NCBI GenBank assembly: GCA_025455285.1
Contig: JALOMU010000105.1
Coordinates: 1 to 6,346, forward strand
Length of the DNA: 6,346 nucleotides
Direction of reading: 5' to 3'
Source of the DNA: Flavihumibacter sp.
GTDB taxonomy: Bacteria; Bacteroidota; Bacteroidia; Chitinophagales; Chitinophagaceae
Position numbers and translations under genes: made by a program. Positions 5,831-6,346 of this stretch are shown piece after piece. Numbering within the stretch: the stretch's first letter is position 1; each line of letters opens with the position of its first letter. Below the pieces are notes generated by a model, which searched no databases, was not told where the DNA came from, and saw nothing but the letters and a program-made list of their open reading frames with translations.

Positions 5831-6346
5831 ATGGAGCAGCATTCAACAGTCAGTCCGGCATCAAACCAACGGCAACGGCTAACCGAAGTGGCACTTGTAT
5901 TTCTGAAACTTGGAGTAATCGGGTTTGGTGGTCCGGCTGTGCATATTGCCATGATGGAAGAAGAAGTGGTGCGCAAGCGCAACTGGATGAGCACGCAACA
6001 TTTCCTGGATCTGGTAGGTGCTACCAACCTGATACCCGGGCCCAATTCCACAGAAATGACGATGCACTGCGGGCATGAACGGGCAGGTTGGAAGGGATTG
6101 GTGGTTGCGGGTGTTTGCTTTATTGTTCCTGCGGTGTTGATAACCGGTTTGCTTGCCTGGGCCTATCAGCGATACGGGCAATTACCGGAAGTAGCGCCTT
6201 TTATTTATGGGATCAAACCCGCCGTATTATCTGTGGTGTTGGCGGTGATGATCAGTCTGGGTAAAAAAGCCGTTAAAAATATTCAGTTGGCGCTATTGGG
6301 TATATTGGCGCTGATTGCTGTGCTGGCTGGTATGCATGAGATATAT
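5831..6346 (+). CDS. chrA: Chromate transporter (ChrA/CHR family), 5' part
   Basis: An open frame of 172 codons runs off the window end with no stop. It reads the N-terminal half of a CHR-family inner-membrane transporter. FGGPAVHIAMM (32-42) and LIPGPNSTEMTMH (67-79) are the hallmark motifs, and GHERAGWKGL (81-90) leads into hydrophobic segments at about 88-110, 122-143 and 150-167. ChrA proteins export chromate and so protect against Cr(VI); full-length members are about 400 aa with two homologous halves, so over half is missing here. Start ATG 5831 lies 16 bp after the receptor stop, on the same strand and without a visible terminator between them, so co-transcription is likely. Some CHR proteins are annotated by homology only, so chromate as substrate is presumed. 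Confidence 0.9.
   Translation, partial: MEQHSTVSPASNQRQRLTEVALVFLKLGVIGFGGPAVHIAMMEEEVVRKRNWMSTQHFLDLVGATNLIPGPNSTEMTMHCGHERAGWKGLVVAGVCFIVPAVLITGLLAWAYQRYGQLPEVAPFIYGIKPAVLSVVLAVMISLGKKAVKNIQLALLGILALIAVLAGMHEIY

Overview
The window looks like a piece of a Bacteroidota chromosome, probably Chitinophagaceae-like; the family-level placement is an inference. Supporting signs are moderate GC, start codons without clear Shine-Dalgarno sequences, promoter elements of the TTTG / TAnnTTTG type, a lipoprotein with a Cys-Ser-Lys-Asn-Asp-Asp N-terminus, a TonB-dependent receptor, and a tmRNA whose 3' CCA is not encoded.

Bases 1-98 are the 3' end of the tmRNA gene (ssrA), followed by a strong intrinsic terminator (130-163). 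From about 237 to 2009 the DNA is in decay. It holds an array of 11-bp tandem repeats (237-332) and a 5'-truncated AraC-family regulator with two in-frame stops and a frameshift (330-763). This runs in the same frame into a cupin fragment interrupted by its own stop (776-1066). A convergent alpha/beta hydrolase (S33/proline iminopeptidase-like, 2009-1080, minus strand) is full length except that the glycine codon of its DQRGCGRS motif is TGA.

From 2077 onward every gene is intact and on the plus strand. The first is a four-helix YrdB/DUF2568-type membrane protein. A compact cluster follows from a good Bacteroidota-type promoter: a 129-aa membrane-anchored protein with a Cys-x9-Cys-x3-Cys motif, a Met-rich lipoprotein with two YtkA-like lobes, and a 672-aa TonB-dependent receptor. 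The receptor carries CxxxM and HxM motifs at nearly the spacing of the copper ligands of Pseudomonas OprC. Sixteen bases later a ChrA-type chromate transporter begins and runs off the window.

The best candidate for an under-described system is this three-gene cluster (2514-5814). I read it as an outer-membrane copper acquisition or handling module: a surface or periplasmic Met/His/Cys lipoprotein may pass copper to or from an OprC-like receptor, with a small Cys/His protein at the inner membrane. chrA may be a co-transcribed addition. The copper assignment rests on motifs and family resemblance, not on any measured activity.
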